The notes: a model not told the origin generated them from the sequence alone. 33,460 nt of DNA from an uncultured Christensenellaceae bacterium (GCA_910588615.1 CAJUOI010000022.1:1-33460), one strand, 5' to 3'; positions 15,219 through 23,583 are shown, numbered from the stretch's first letter. Numbers and translations are program-made.

Positions 15219-15869
15219 ATGTCATTTTTTTCCAATTTTTCTTCGGATCGCTGCCCCGGAACGATTTCGGGCAATCCGTTGAACGGTCTTTGCGAAAAGG
15301 TTTGCATTCAGGCGGAAAAAATCTTCGACGCGGGTATTATCCAGACGCGCCTTGAAAACTATAACGCGGTCATCACCGATCCCGTGCCCGCAAATCCTAC
15401 ATATCCGCTCACCTTTATCAGCGCACGCTCGCTTTCTACGGGCGTTACCGTTTCCAACCTCAACGTAGAGCGTCAGACGGAAGGTCAGTGCGCGCGCGTA
15501 CAGGTTACGGTTACGGTGCCGATCGAGATCGTCTACGTCGACGCGGCGGGCGTCGAGGGCAAGGCTTCGAGCTCTGTTACGCTCAACGAGGACGTTCTCA
15601 TGTTCGTTCCGTCCGCATCCGTTATGCCCTATACGGTAACGGCGGTGGCAAGCTGCGTTTCGCCCGAGGGCACGTTCAGCGGCGACGGCGCGTTTGCTAT
15701 CAGCGCGTGCATTACGCTCATCTTAAAGGTTGCAATGCAGGTGGAGCTGCTCGTTCCCAGTTACGGCTATTGCGCCATTCCGCCCGCGCAGGAATACACG
15801 CAAGAAGTCTGTTCCGGATTCTTCGAGCTTCCGCTTTATCCGCAGGGAAAAGCTTGCTCGAAAAAGTAA
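15219..15869 (+). CDS. Uncharacterised cysteine-containing protein, possibly SPOCS (DUF3794)-like
   Basis: A 216-residue protein not firmly recognised. It has no signal peptide or membrane helix. Nine cysteines are spread along it (12, 25, 29, 91, 146, 164, 185, 198, 213). The N-terminal part (RCPGTISGNPLNGLCEKVCI) and the end (PSYGYCAIPP, then EVCSGFFELPLYP) look like conserved blocks. The middle (about 90-180) is Val-rich and beta-strand-like, with a VYVDAAG segment resembling the SPOCS/DUF3794 domain of spore-coat assembly proteins; that link is only a resemblance. It is monocistronic: own leader before, strong terminator after. It lies where hisS often sits in Clostridia. Confidence 0.8.
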   Translation: MSFFSNFSSDRCPGTISGNPLNGLCEKVCIQAEKIFDAGIIQTRLENYNAVITDPVPANPTYPLTFISARSLSTGVTVSNLNVERQTEGQCARVQVTVTVPIEIVYVDAAGVEGKASSSVTLNEDVLMFVPSASVMPYTVTAVASCVSPEGTFSGDGAFAISACITLILKVAMQVELLVPSYGYCAIPPAQEYTQEVCSGFFELPLYPQGKACSKK

Positions 15870-15882
15870 ATTCCGCTTTTCG

Positions 15883-15910
15883 ACCCGCCGATTTCGGCGG
15901 GTTTCTTTTT
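15883..15910 (+). terminator. Terminator after the 216-residue gene
   Basis: ACCCGCCG (15883-15890), loop ATTT, CGGCGGGT (15895-15902), then TTCTTTTTT. Perfect stem and a good T tract. Confidence 0.92.
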
Positions 15911-15921
15911 TGTTGAAAAAA

Positions 15922-16040
15922 CGTTTCGTCGTCTCGAAACGGCGAAGCCGTTGAGGAGATCCGCCAAGGCGAAGCACGGCGAACATCGTATAAGGGGATT
16001 TGCTGAACTTGGCGTTGCCAAGTTTCGGAATGACGGGAGG
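15922..16040. repeat. Cluster of three or four short palindromes before aspS (REP-like)
   Basis: In 15911-16074 no gene is seen, but palindromes follow one another: CGTTTCG/CGAAACG (15922-15928/15935-15941), AACGGC-gaa-GCCGTT (15938-15952), CGCC-aa-GGCG (15962-15971) and AACTTGGC-gtt-GCCAAGTT (16006-16024), followed by TCGGAATGACGGG. The GGAATGAC core recurs elsewhere in the window. This looks like a bacterial interspersed palindromic element rather than a regulatory leader, because it lies upstream of the aspS promoter. Confidence 0.5.
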
Positions 16041-16074
16041 CGGGGTGTTATGGGAATAAAGGGGCAGAAAATTC

Positions 16075-16103
16075 TTGACATTTTCCGCCGAAAAAGTTAT
16101 ACT
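16075..16103 (+). promoter_or_regulatory. Promoter for aspS
   Basis: A perfect TTGACA (16075-16080), 17-base spacer and TATACT (16098-16103). The leader would be only about 24 bases and has no clear Shine-Dalgarno and no T-box-like structure. Confidence 0.85.
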
Positions 16104-16133
16104 TTGAAAAAACGGAATTTATGGGTAAAAAAT

Positions 16134-17894
16134 ATGTTTTACAGAACGCATCATTGCGGTGAACTCAGAAAGGAAGACGCAGGGACAAAGGTAAAGCTTT
16201 CGGGTTGGCTCGATAGCAAGCGCGACAAGGGCGGGCTGCTGTTTGCAGTGCTCCGCGACTTTTACGGCACGACGCAGGTGGTGGCAACCGAAGAGCCCTG
16301 CCTCTCGCAGCTGCGCGAGCTGCCTACCGAATCGACAGTCTGCGTAGAAGGGGAAGTGGTTTTGCGTTCCGCGCCCAACGAAAACCTGCCCACGGGACTG
16401 ATCGAAATCGTGCCCGAAAGGATAGAGGTGCTCGGACGGCGTTCTGTTCCCGCCCTTCCCTTCGAGGTCAACCGCTCGCTGGATGCAGGCGAAGACGCGC
16501 GCCTGAAATACCGCTTTCTCGATTTGAGAAACAGCGCGGTGCGCGATAAGATCATTCTGCGTTCGCAAATCGTAGCAGACTTGCGAAAGTTGATGACGGA
16601 GCGGGGATTTTTCGAGATCACGACGCCCATTCTGACGAGCTCGTCGCCCGAGGGCGCGCGCGACTATATCGTACCCAGCCGCGTCTACCCCGGAGAGTTT
16701 TACGCGTTGCCGCAGGCGCCGCAGCAGTACAAACAGCTGTTGATGTGTTCCGGTTTCGACAAATATTTTCAGATCGCGCCCTGCTTCCGCGACGAGGATG
16801 CGCGCGCAGACCGTTCTCCCGGAGAGTTTTATCAGCTTGATATCGAAATGGCGTTCGCCACGCAGGAGGACGTGTTCGCAGTATTGGAAGGTGTGCTTCC
16901 GCCCGTATTTGCAAAGTATTCCGGAAAGAAGGCAGACCTGCCTCCCTTCCGCCGCATTCCTTACCGCGAGGCGCTTGAAACGTACGGTTCGGACAAGCCC
17001 GACCTGCGAAATCCGCTCGTTATCCAGGACGTTTCCGACCTCTTTGAGGGCTGCGGTTTTGCGCCCTTAGAAGGGAAAAAGGTCAAGGCGATTGCCGCCG
17101 GCAAAGTCAATTTCCCGCGCAAGCAGGTGGATAAATTCGTAGAGGATTACAAAGTCCGTTCGGAAGGGGGTGCCGCGTACTGGTTCAAGCTGGACGAAAA
17201 CGGCGCTGCCGCAGGCGGGATCGCAAAGTTTACGGCGGACAATCTGGCTGCGCTCAAACAGCGCTTGGGCGTAAAAGAGGATGCGTTTGTGGCAATCGTT
17301 GCGGAGGACAGGCTTTCACTCGCACAAAAGCGCGCGGGGCTTTTACGCACTATGCTGGGGAGCGAGCTCGATCTTTTGGAAAAGAACGTATTCCGCTTCT
17401 GTTGGATCGTCGACTTCCCCATGTACGAAATCGGGGAGGAGAGCGGGCAGCTCGAATTCTGCCACAATCCGTTCAGTATGCCGCAGGGCGGCATGGAGGC
17501 ATTCAAGAAAGACCCGCTTGAAATTCTCGCTTATCAGTATGACATTGTGTGTAACGGCATCGAATTGAGTTCGGGCGCGGTAAGAAACCACGATCCCGAA
17601 ATCATGATCAAAGCGTTTTCGCTCGTGGGTATGGGCAAGGAGGACGTCGAAAAGAAGTTCCCCGCACTGTATCACGCGTTCGAGTTCGGCGCGCCGCCCC
17701 ATGCGGGCGTCGCTCCCGGCGTGGATAGAATGGTTATGCTTATCTGCGATACCGTGAATATCCGCGAGGTCATTCCCTTCCCCATGAACGCCAAGGCGCG
17801 CGATTTGTTGATGAACGCGCCCTCGCCCGTGGAGGAGAAGCAGCTCGTCGAAGCGAATATCCGATCGGTTCTGCCCGAGAAGAAATCATTATAA
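16134..17894 (+). CDS. aspS: Aspartyl-tRNA synthetase, bacterial type
   Basis: A 586-residue class II synthetase of the bacterial form with the GAD insertion domain. The N-terminal OB-fold binds the anticodon (1-110). Motif 1 lies around 155-165, motif 2 FRDEDARADRSPGEF at 218-232, and motif 3 GVDR at 529-532 in the block HAGVAPGVDR. The residue after RD in the KRDKGG segment (K32) is at a position linked in other bacteria to discrimination of tRNA-Asp from tRNA-Asn (usually Leu or His), so discrimination cannot be predicted here. Own promoter and terminator make it a single-gene unit. The ATG at 16134 is chosen because earlier in-frame starts precede the promoter. Confidence 0.97.
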   Translation: MFYRTHHCGELRKEDAGTKVKLSGWLDSKRDKGGLLFAVLRDFYGTTQVVATEEPCLSQLRELPTESTVCVEGEVVLRSAPNENLPTGLIEIVPERIEVLGRRSVPALPFEVNRSLDAGEDARLKYRFLDLRNSAVRDKIILRSQIVADLRKLMTERGFFEITTPILTSSSPEGARDYIVPSRVYPGEFYALPQAPQQYKQLLMCSGFDKYFQIAPCFRDEDARADRSPGEFYQLDIEMAFATQEDVFAVLEGVLPPVFAKYSGKKADLPPFRRIPYREALETYGSDKPDLRNPLVIQDVSDLFEGCGFAPLEGKKVKAIAAGKVNFPRKQVDKFVEDYKVRSEGGAAYWFKLDENGAAAGGIAKFTADNLAALKQRLGVKEDAFVAIVAEDRLSLAQKRAGLLRTMLGSELDLLEKNVFRFCWIVDFPMYEIGEESGQLEFCHNPFSMPQGGMEAFKKDPLEILAYQYDIVCNGIELSSGAVRNHDPEIMIKAFSLVGMGKEDVEKKFPALYHAFEFGAPPHAGVAPGVDRMVMLICDTVNIREVIPFPMNAKARDLLMNAPSPVEEKQLVEANIRSVLPEKKSL

Positions 17895-17899
17895 AATCA

Positions 17900-17940
17900 A
17901 CCGAGCGCCGTCTATTCAGACGGCGCTCGGTCGTTTTATT
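17900..17940 (+). terminator. Terminator after aspS
   Basis: ACCGAGCGCCGTCT (17900-17913), loop ATTC, AGACGGCGCTCGGT (17918-17931), then CGTTTTATT. A perfect 14-pair stem. In the following 17945-18118 no gene was seen; it contains GTTCGGAATCACAG (near 18004), a degenerate relative of the dispersed motif, and no recognisable Fur box or strong promoter. Confidence 0.93.
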
Positions 17941-18118
17941 TTTGCTCAAATGACGGGTGCGCTCAGGTCCTCGTAAACGGTAGCTGCAAGCGTTCTCATT
18001 GCGTTCGGAATCACAGTGCGGGAAGAATGGGGGAGTGAGGGAGCGGGATCGGTCCGCGGGTTACGCTTTACGGTCTGTAAACGGGCATAATTTTGCAAAG
18101 ACGTGCATTTTTAATAGT

Positions 18119-18352
18119 ATGACCGTACGGGATTTAAAGCAGGGAGAGCGGGCGAAGGTCGAAAGCGTAACGCTGCCGCCGGAACTGAAAGAACGGCTGC
18201 GATATTTAAGCGTATACGACGGAGCTACGCTTCTTCTTTTAAAACGCATTTTCAAAAAAACCTTTCTGTTGCAGGCGGAAAGCTGTAAGTTTGCCGTAAG
18301 CCGTGAGGTTGCCGAGGGAATCAAAGTATGCAAAATTCAGTATTGCTCGTAG
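18119..18352 (+). CDS. feoA: FeoA-like ferrous iron transport protein
   Basis: A 77-residue SH3-like FeoA protein. The pattern MTVRDLKQGERAKV ... LRYLSVYDGATLLLLKR ... KFAVSREVAEGIKV follows the family (an Arg-Leu-x-x-Leu core, then a Gly, and an end that normally reads LR..eA..I.V). FeoA is thought to modulate the FeoB channel at the membrane. The start at 18119 is chosen by alignment; no Shine-Dalgarno is visible, and the longer in-frame opening back to 17999 has no family match. Its last 25 bases overlap feoB. Confidence 0.85.
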   Translation: MTVRDLKQGERAKVESVTLPPELKERLRYLSVYDGATLLLLKRIFKKTFLLQAESCKFAVSREVAEGIKVCKIQYCS

Positions 18353-20115
18353 GTAACCCGAACGCGGGCAAGAGCACGCTGTTCAACAAGCTGACGCGCG
18401 GACACGCCAAAGTGGGCAATTGGCACGGCGTTACGGTGGGCGTTACCGAAAAGCGCGTCAGACTCGGCGGGAAGAGCGTTACCGTGTGCGACCTTCCGGG
18501 GATATATTCGCTCGACTCGATGAGTCTTGAAGAAAAGCTTTCGCGCGATTATATTTCGAACCACGGCGAAGCTGCCGTCATCTTCGTAACCGAATGCGGC
18601 GCGCTGCCCCGCTCGCTTCCGTTGCTTTCCCGCCTGTCGCAGGAGGGGAGGCGGGTTCTCGTGCTTGCCACAAAGAAAAAACGCTTCGAGCGCGGGGGCG
18701 GAAAAATCGACCTTGACGAATTGTCCCGCCGACTGTCCGTGCCCGTGCTTTCGGCGGAAAAACTCGGACGCAAGCGCCTGCTGCAAGCCCTCGGTACGTT
18801 GCTTGTCTCCCGTCCCGCGCAGGTCAATGCGGACGGCGCGTTGACGGATATTTTCCTTCCCGAGCGCGAGGGGCTCGGGAAGTTCGACAAGCTCTTGGTC
18901 AACGGTTTTTTCTGCTTTCCATTTTTTTTCGCGCTGCTTCTTGCGGCGTTCTACGTAACCTTTGCGCCGTACTGTTTGGGAGATTTTTTAAAGAATATGC
19001 TCGACGGACTGTTTTCCGACGTGCTGTTCTCCAAAGCACAGCGTATCGCCTCACCCGTGCTCCGCAGCTTCGTAGCAGACGGGTTGCTGAAAAGCTTGGG
19101 CGGAGTATTGGGTTTTTTACCGCAAATCGCGCTTTTGTATCTCTTTCTGATTTTATTGGAGGAGAGCGGGTTGCTGTCCCGACTTGCGGTGCTGACGGAC
19201 GGCGCGTTTTCAAAAATCGGACTGAACGGAAGGGCGGCGTTTTCGCTGCTGATGGGCTTCGGATGCACGGCGGCGGCAATCGCCACGACGCGCGGTCTGG
19301 ACGATAAAAAAATACAGCGGCGCGTCATCCTGTGCCTGCCGTATATTTCGTGCAGCGCAAAACTGCCCGTGTATCTCGCGCTGTCCGCTTCCTTTTTCTC
19401 CGCCCCGTTTGTTGCCGTCGTGCTGTTGTACGCGCTCGGCGTGGGGTTTTCCTTCCTCGTTGCGCTGCTGTTGAAGGGGAAGGACGCGCACCCGTTCGTT
19501 CTCGAATTGGCGCCTTTGCAAATTCCGAGCCCGTTGTTCGTGTTAAAATCCTTGCTCTTTCAGATAAAACAGTTTATAATAAAGGTGGCAACGGTAATTC
19601 TGGCGTTCTTTCTTGCGTCGTGGTTACTGTCTTCCTTCGATTTTTCTTTCCGTTTCACCGGAGCGGAGCACAGCATACTGGCGACCCTGTGCGCGGGACT
19701 GAAATATCTGTTTGCGCCCGTGGGCATGAACGATTGGCGCATTGCTTACGCCGCGCTTTCGGGCATGGTAGCCAAGGAGAACGTTGCGGGGGCGCTCGCC
19801 ATGTTCTACGGGGAGTTTCCCTATTCCGCTCAAAGCGCGTTTGCGTTCGCGGTGTTCATGCTCTGCACGTCGCCCTGCGTTTCGGCAATCGCCGCCACCG
19901 CGCGCGAAACGGGATGGAAGCGGGCGATCCTTTACGCCGCCGCGCAGACGGTGAGCGCGCTGCTATTATCGTATCTGACTTACTTCATGCTGATGCACGC
20001 GTCGGCTTGCCTGTTTTTGCTGCCCGTGCCGTTTGCAATACTTCTGATAGGAAAAAAAGGAATTGGAAAAATACGCCGTAAACGAAAAAACCACGCTACG
20101 AAAGTTCACCGATAA
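18328..20115 (+). CDS. feoB: Ferrous iron transporter FeoB, divergent G domain
   Basis: A 595-residue FeoB, shorter than the usual 650-770. The N-terminal G domain keeps G1 GNPNAGKS (9-16), G2-region GNWHGVTV (30-37) and G3 DLPG (55-58). G4, normally N-x-x-D after a hydrophobic strand, aligns with TKKK at 115-118, so both specificity residues are absent. The membrane part keeps GFGC (310-313) and SCSAKLPVY (341-349), the paired Cys-containing segments of the permease. GAGGGA inside feoA provides the ribosome binding site. The gene overlaps feoA by 25 bases and the following rluA by 53 bases. It imports Fe2+ under anoxic conditions. Confidence 0.93.
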   Translation: MQNSVLLVGNPNAGKSTLFNKLTRGHAKVGNWHGVTVGVTEKRVRLGGKSVTVCDLPGIYSLDSMSLEEKLSRDYISNHGEAAVIFVTECGALPRSLPLLSRLSQEGRRVLVLATKKKRFERGGGKIDLDELSRRLSVPVLSAEKLGRKRLLQALGTLLVSRPAQVNADGALTDIFLPEREGLGKFDKLLVNGFFCFPFFFALLLAAFYVTFAPYCLGDFLKNMLDGLFSDVLFSKAQRIASPVLRSFVADGLLKSLGGVLGFLPQIALLYLFLILLEESGLLSRLAVLTDGAFSKIGLNGRAAFSLLMGFGCTAAAIATTRGLDDKKIQRRVILCLPYISCSAKLPVYLALSASFFSAPFVAVVLLYALGVGFSFLVALLLKGKDAHPFVLELAPLQIPSPLFVLKSLLFQIKQFIIKVATVILAFFLASWLLSSFDFSFRFTGAEHSILATLCAGLKYLFAPVGMNDWRIAYAALSGMVAKENVAGALAMFYGEFPYSAQSAFAFAVFMLCTSPCVSAIAATARETGWKRAILYAAAQTVSALLLSYLTYFMLMHASACLFLLPVPFAILLIGKKGIGKIRRKRKNHATKVHR

Positions 20116-20872
20116 CGCCTGCGCGCAGGCGTCCTTTCGCTTTCGCATTTTGTTGAAGGAGGGCAGGATCCGCGTCAACGGAAAGACGGCGAAAGCGGAT
20201 ATTCCGCTTGCCGAAGGCGACGAGGTATGTTATTATCTCACGCCCGCAGAGGAAGAGAAGGAGGCGTTTTCGCCCGTCTACGAGGATGAGAACGTCATCG
20301 TCGTCGATAAGGCGGACGGCGTCAATTCCGAGGCGGTGTTTTCCGCGCTTTCCCGTCGGGGAGAGACGTATTTTATTCATCGGCTCGACCGCAACACGGC
20401 GGGTCTGTTGATTTTTGCCAAAACGGCTGCGGCGCGGGACGAGCTGCTTTCCGCCTTTAAAGTGCGGACGGCGGAAAAAATCTATCTTGCCCGCATCGTG
20501 GGAAAGATGCCCAAGTCCCGTTCGGTGGAGGAGGCGTATCTGAGCAAGGACGCGGAGGGGGCAAGGGTTCGCGTGGGGAGAAAGCCCGTCGGCGAAAAGA
20601 TCATCACGGAATACGAGGTCGTTGCGGCGGACGCAGAAACGAGCCTGTTAAAGGTAACGTTACACACGGGCAAGACGCACCAGATCCGCGCGCACCTCGC
20701 GTACTTAAAGCACCCCGTCGTCGGAGACACCAAGTACGGCGACACCGCTTTCAACCGTGCGCACAACGTAACCCGTCAGCGCCTCGTCGCCAAGGAGCTG
20801 TGTTTCCGTTTTGCGGAGGGGGCGTTGGGATATTTAAACGGAAAAGTGTTCCGTTCGGCGAAAGAAATTTAA
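20063..20872 (+). CDS. RluA-family RNA pseudouridine synthase
   Basis: A 269-residue pseudouridine synthase. An S4 RNA-binding domain (about 10-58, with EGRIRVNGKTAK) precedes the catalytic domain. The active-site motif is HRLDRNTAGLL with catalytic D109. The target uridine cannot be told; the family covers RluA, RluC and RluD. The start is a TTG at 20063 with AGGA at 20049-20052, inside the end of feoB; no good ATG exists near the S4 domain. The overlap suggests it is co-translated with feoB, an arrangement probably due to position rather than function. Confidence 0.9.
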   Translation: MEKYAVNEKTTLRKFTDNACAQASFRFRILLKEGRIRVNGKTAKADIPLAEGDEVCYYLTPAEEEKEAFSPVYEDENVIVVDKADGVNSEAVFSALSRRGETYFIHRLDRNTAGLLIFAKTAAARDELLSAFKVRTAEKIYLARIVGKMPKSRSVEEAYLSKDAEGARVRVGRKPVGEKIITEYEVVAADAETSLLKVTLHTGKTHQIRAHLAYLKHPVVGDTKYGDTAFNRAHNVTRQRLVAKELCFRFAEGALGYLNGKVFRSAKEI

Positions 20873-20884
20873 AAAATTTACCGA

Positions 20885-20907
20885 AAAACGCTTGACGGCG
20901 TTTTTTT
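20885..20907 (+). terminator. Terminator after rluA, overlapping the next promoter
   Basis: AAAACGC (20885-20891), loop TTGACG (20892-20897), GCGTTTT (20898-20904) and three more T residues. The loop sequence is itself the -35 box of the arsR promoter. Confidence 0.7.
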
Positions 20908-20939
20908 ATTGTGGTATTATATGAACAGTTATTCATATA
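20892..20939 (+). promoter_or_regulatory. Metal-responsive promoter and ArsR/SmtB-type operator
   Basis: TTGACG (20892-20897), 17 bases, TATTAT (20915-20920). The palindrome TATATGAA (20918-20925), six bases, TTCATATA (20932-20939) overlaps the -10 box and start site. It matches the 12-2-12 operator of the SmtB/CzrA/CadC repressors (TGAACA..TATTCA core). The downstream arsR-type gene is therefore probably autoregulated and induced by metal. Confidence 0.88.
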
Positions 20940-20961
20940 CTAATATACGGAGTCGACGTTT

Positions 20962-21312
20962 ATGGAATGCAATCACGAAGAGGAACACGAATTAAAGGCG
21001 AGGCTTGCCAAAGAGCTTTTGCCTGACGACGATAAGATTGCGGCGATTGCCGCACAGTTTAAGGCGATATGCGAGCCGAGCCGCCTGAAAATTCTGCTTG
21101 CGCTCAGGCAGGGCGAGTTGTGCGTATTTCACATTGTCGAGGCGGTGGGGGGCACGCAGAGCGCGGTATCGCACCAGCTGAGGATTTTGCGTGATAACCG
21201 AATTATCCGCGCAAGGCGCGACGGACAGAATATCGTATATTCGCTTGCGGACGCGCATATCGTGGCATTTCTTGAAATGGCGCTTGCGCACAGTATGGAG
21301 GAGGACGCATGA
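20962..21312 (+). CDS. ArsR/SmtB-family metal-sensing repressor
   Basis: A 116-residue winged-helix repressor. The recognition helix lies in the GTQSAVSHQLRILRD segment. The alpha-5 zinc site of SmtB is complete: D97, H99, H110 and E113 with exact family spacing (+2, +13, +16). The alpha-3 cadmium/lead site is only partial: ELCVFH has one Cys (C54) where CadC has two, though the N-terminus carries C3 and a His/Glu cluster (CNHEEEH). Sensing of Zn, perhaps also Cd or Pb, is inferred. GGAG at 20949-20952 sets the start. It overlaps the ATPase gene by ATGA, giving a repressor-transporter operon. Confidence 0.95.
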   Translation: MECNHEEEHELKARLAKELLPDDDKIAAIAAQFKAICEPSRLKILLALRQGELCVFHIVEAVGGTQSAVSHQLRILRDNRIIRARRDGQNIVYSLADAHIVAFLEMALAHSMEEDA

Positions 21313-23372
21313 AAAAACTTGTGAAGATAGAAAATCTCGACTGCGCGGCGTGCGCCGCGGAGCTTGAAGAGGAGCTTTCGGCAATCAAAGGGTTAAACGA
21401 GGTGTCCGTCGACTTCGTAACGCAGCGCGTTAGCTACGATTACGAAACGGACGAGGCGAACGATATGGCGGTTTATACGATTTCTCATTTTGAGGAAGTG
21501 CGCATCGTCGACGGCAACGCACCGCAAAAAAAGGAGAAACGGTTAAAGGAAATTATCTCGATCGTTATTTCCGCCTGCTTCTTCCTTCCCGCCTTCGTTC
21601 TGTCCTTTTTCGAATCCGTCAACGAGTGGATCGGTTTCGGACTGTATCTCGCTTCGTTCGCGGCGGCGGGGTGGCTGGTCGTTTGGGCGGCGGTGCGTAA
21701 TTTACCCAAGGTTTTCAAAAACGGGTTTCATCCCGCGCTGTTGCTGGATGAAAATTTACTCATGCTGGTTGCGGCGGCGGGAGCGTTTGCTTTGCGCGAG
21801 AGCATGGAGGGTGCGATCGTCATGTTGCTCTACGATATCGGCGAGCTGCTGCAATCCGTCGCCGTCGCTTCGTCGCGTAAGTCGATCAGCTCGCTTGCCG
21901 CGCTGAAAAGCGTAGCCGCCATACTGATCGACGGCGAAACGCAGCGGGAGGTGAGCGCGGACGAACTGAAAGCGGGCGATATGATTTTTATCCGCAAGGG
22001 AGATAAAATACCCGCGGACTGCGTTTTGAGGGAGGGGAACGCCCTGCTCGACACCAAGTCGTTGACGGGCGAGCCCGTATTCCGCGAGGTGAACGCGGGG
22101 GAAGAGATGCTTGCGGGGTGCGTCAGCGTGGGCGGCGTCGTCAAGGCGGAAGTCGTCCGTCCGTCGTCGGAGAGCGCGGTGCAGAAGATTCTCGATCTCG
22201 TTGAAAATTCCGCGTCGAAAAAAGCCGCGCCCGAAAAATTCATCACCCGTTTTGCGCGGTGGTATACGCCGATCGTCGTGCTGGTTGCGTTGATCGTCGC
22301 CGTCGTACCGCCCCTCTTCCAAGGCTACAATTTCGCACAGTGGATTCAGACGGCGCTCAACCTGCTCGTCATCTCCTGTCCTTGCGCGCTGATCATTTCC
22401 GTACCGCTCACCTATTTTTCGGGCGTGGGCTCGCTTGCAAGGTGCGGGGTGCTTGCAAAAGGAGCGACCTATCTCGACGCGCTTTCCGGGGTGAAAGCGG
22501 CGGCGTTCGACAAGACGGGTACGCTTACCGAGGGAAAATTCAGGGTCTGCCGCGTAAACGGCGAGCGCGCGCTGCTGCTTGCGGCGGCTGCGGAACGGGG
22601 CTCTTCGCATCCGCTTGCCGAGGCGCTGAGGGAAATCGATACGCCCTATAACGCCGAAAATGCGGAGGAGATTGCGGGCATGGGACTGCGCTGCACGGTA
22701 GAAGGAAAGCAAATCCTTGTCGGCGGTGCGCGGCTCATGCGCGAGAACGGCGTGGAATTTAGCGAGATTGAAGGCGTTCACGCCGCAACGTACGTGGCGG
22801 AAGAGGGCGTCCTTGTCGGCAGCGTCGAATTCGAGGACAGCTTGAAGCCCGACGCGAAGGAGGCGCTGACGGCGCTGAAAAAGGCGGGCGTCGGATATAT
22901 CGCGGTGCTTACGGGCGACTCGAAGGCGCGCGCCGAAGCGGCGCTCAAAGGGCTGCCTGTAGATGAAGTCTGCGCCGACCTTCTGCCTGAGGAGAAGCCC
23001 GCCTGCGCGGAGAAGTTAAAAGCGCACGGCGCGCTGCTGTATGCGGGGGACGGCATTAACGATACGCCCGTCATGGCGGCAAGCGACGTGGCGGTTTCCA
23101 TGGGCTCGCTCGGGAGCGACGCGGCAATCGAAGCAAGCGATTTGGTGCTTGCGTCCGACAATTTGTCCGCGCTGCCCAAGGCAGTAAAGGCGGCGAAAAA
23201 AACGCGTAAAATCGTAACGGAGAACATCGTATTTTCCATCGTCGTCAAAGTGGCGTTAATGGCGCTTTCGGTAGCGGGCTTTATTCCGCTGTGGGCGGCG
23301 GTTCTCGGCGACGTGGGGGTAATGCTGCTTGCCGTGCTTAACTCCATGCGAATGAGAAGAAAGATAAAGTAA
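21309..23372 (+). CDS. cadA: P1B-type heavy-metal efflux ATPase (Zn/Cd/Pb)
   Basis: A 687-residue metal-exporting ATPase. A single N-terminal HMA domain has the metal motif CAAC (C12, C15). Phosphatase motif TGEP is at about 253-256, CPC in the transport helix at 357-359, phosphorylation motif DKTGT at 401-405, the P1B-specific HP dipeptide at 434-435 and GDGIND in the hinge. The final helices carry K647 and D668 (LGDVG), the pair that marks the Zn/Cd/Pb subgroup (ZntA/CadA) rather than copper pumps. It is translationally coupled to the repressor and ends in a strong terminator. Confidence 0.96.
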   Translation: MKKLVKIENLDCAACAAELEEELSAIKGLNEVSVDFVTQRVSYDYETDEANDMAVYTISHFEEVRIVDGNAPQKKEKRLKEIISIVISACFFLPAFVLSFFESVNEWIGFGLYLASFAAAGWLVVWAAVRNLPKVFKNGFHPALLLDENLLMLVAAAGAFALRESMEGAIVMLLYDIGELLQSVAVASSRKSISSLAALKSVAAILIDGETQREVSADELKAGDMIFIRKGDKIPADCVLREGNALLDTKSLTGEPVFREVNAGEEMLAGCVSVGGVVKAEVVRPSSESAVQKILDLVENSASKKAAPEKFITRFARWYTPIVVLVALIVAVVPPLFQGYNFAQWIQTALNLLVISCPCALIISVPLTYFSGVGSLARCGVLAKGATYLDALSGVKAAAFDKTGTLTEGKFRVCRVNGERALLLAAAAERGSSHPLAEALREIDTPYNAENAEEIAGMGLRCTVEGKQILVGGARLMRENGVEFSEIEGVHAATYVAEEGVLVGSVEFEDSLKPDAKEALTALKKAGVGYIAVLTGDSKARAEAALKGLPVDEVCADLLPEEKPACAEKLKAHGALLYAGDGINDTPVMAASDVAVSMGSLGSDAAIEASDLVLASDNLSALPKAVKAAKKTRKIVTENIVFSIVVKVALMALSVAGFIPLWAAVLGDVGVMLLAVLNSMRMRRKIK

Positions 23373-23380
23373 GCGATAAC

Positions 23381-23418
23381 AAAGAGCTCTCGGACGTTTT
23401 TTGTCCGAGAGCTCTTTT
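23381..23418 (+). terminator. Terminator after the metal ATPase
   Basis: AAAGAGCTCTCGGAC (23381-23395), loop of 7, GTCCGAGAGCTCTTT, ending in TTTT. Perfect 15-pair stem. The next 23419-23583 holds no clear plus-strand gene; see the rejected list for a weak minus-strand trace. Confidence 0.93.
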
Positions 23419-23583
23419 CTGTATAAATTACTTTTTGTCGTTCAGCCATGATACCATATTAAAAGCAATAAAAAAAGCGGTTGAGGAATAAGCCAACGGA
23501 ATAAGTGCATCCCCGCCGTCCGCTTCGTTGCATGAGGGGGCAAAAGGACGACTTCGGCGGGAATCGTATCGTAATCGAATTGC

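Noticed and set aside
16104..16133. T-box leader for aspS
   Set aside because: The promoter leaves a leader of only about 24 bases, far too short for a T-box.
17945..18118. Possible Fur-regulated promoter before feoA
   Set aside because: No Fur-box-like palindrome was found, and -35/-10 pairs with acceptable spacing were not convincing.
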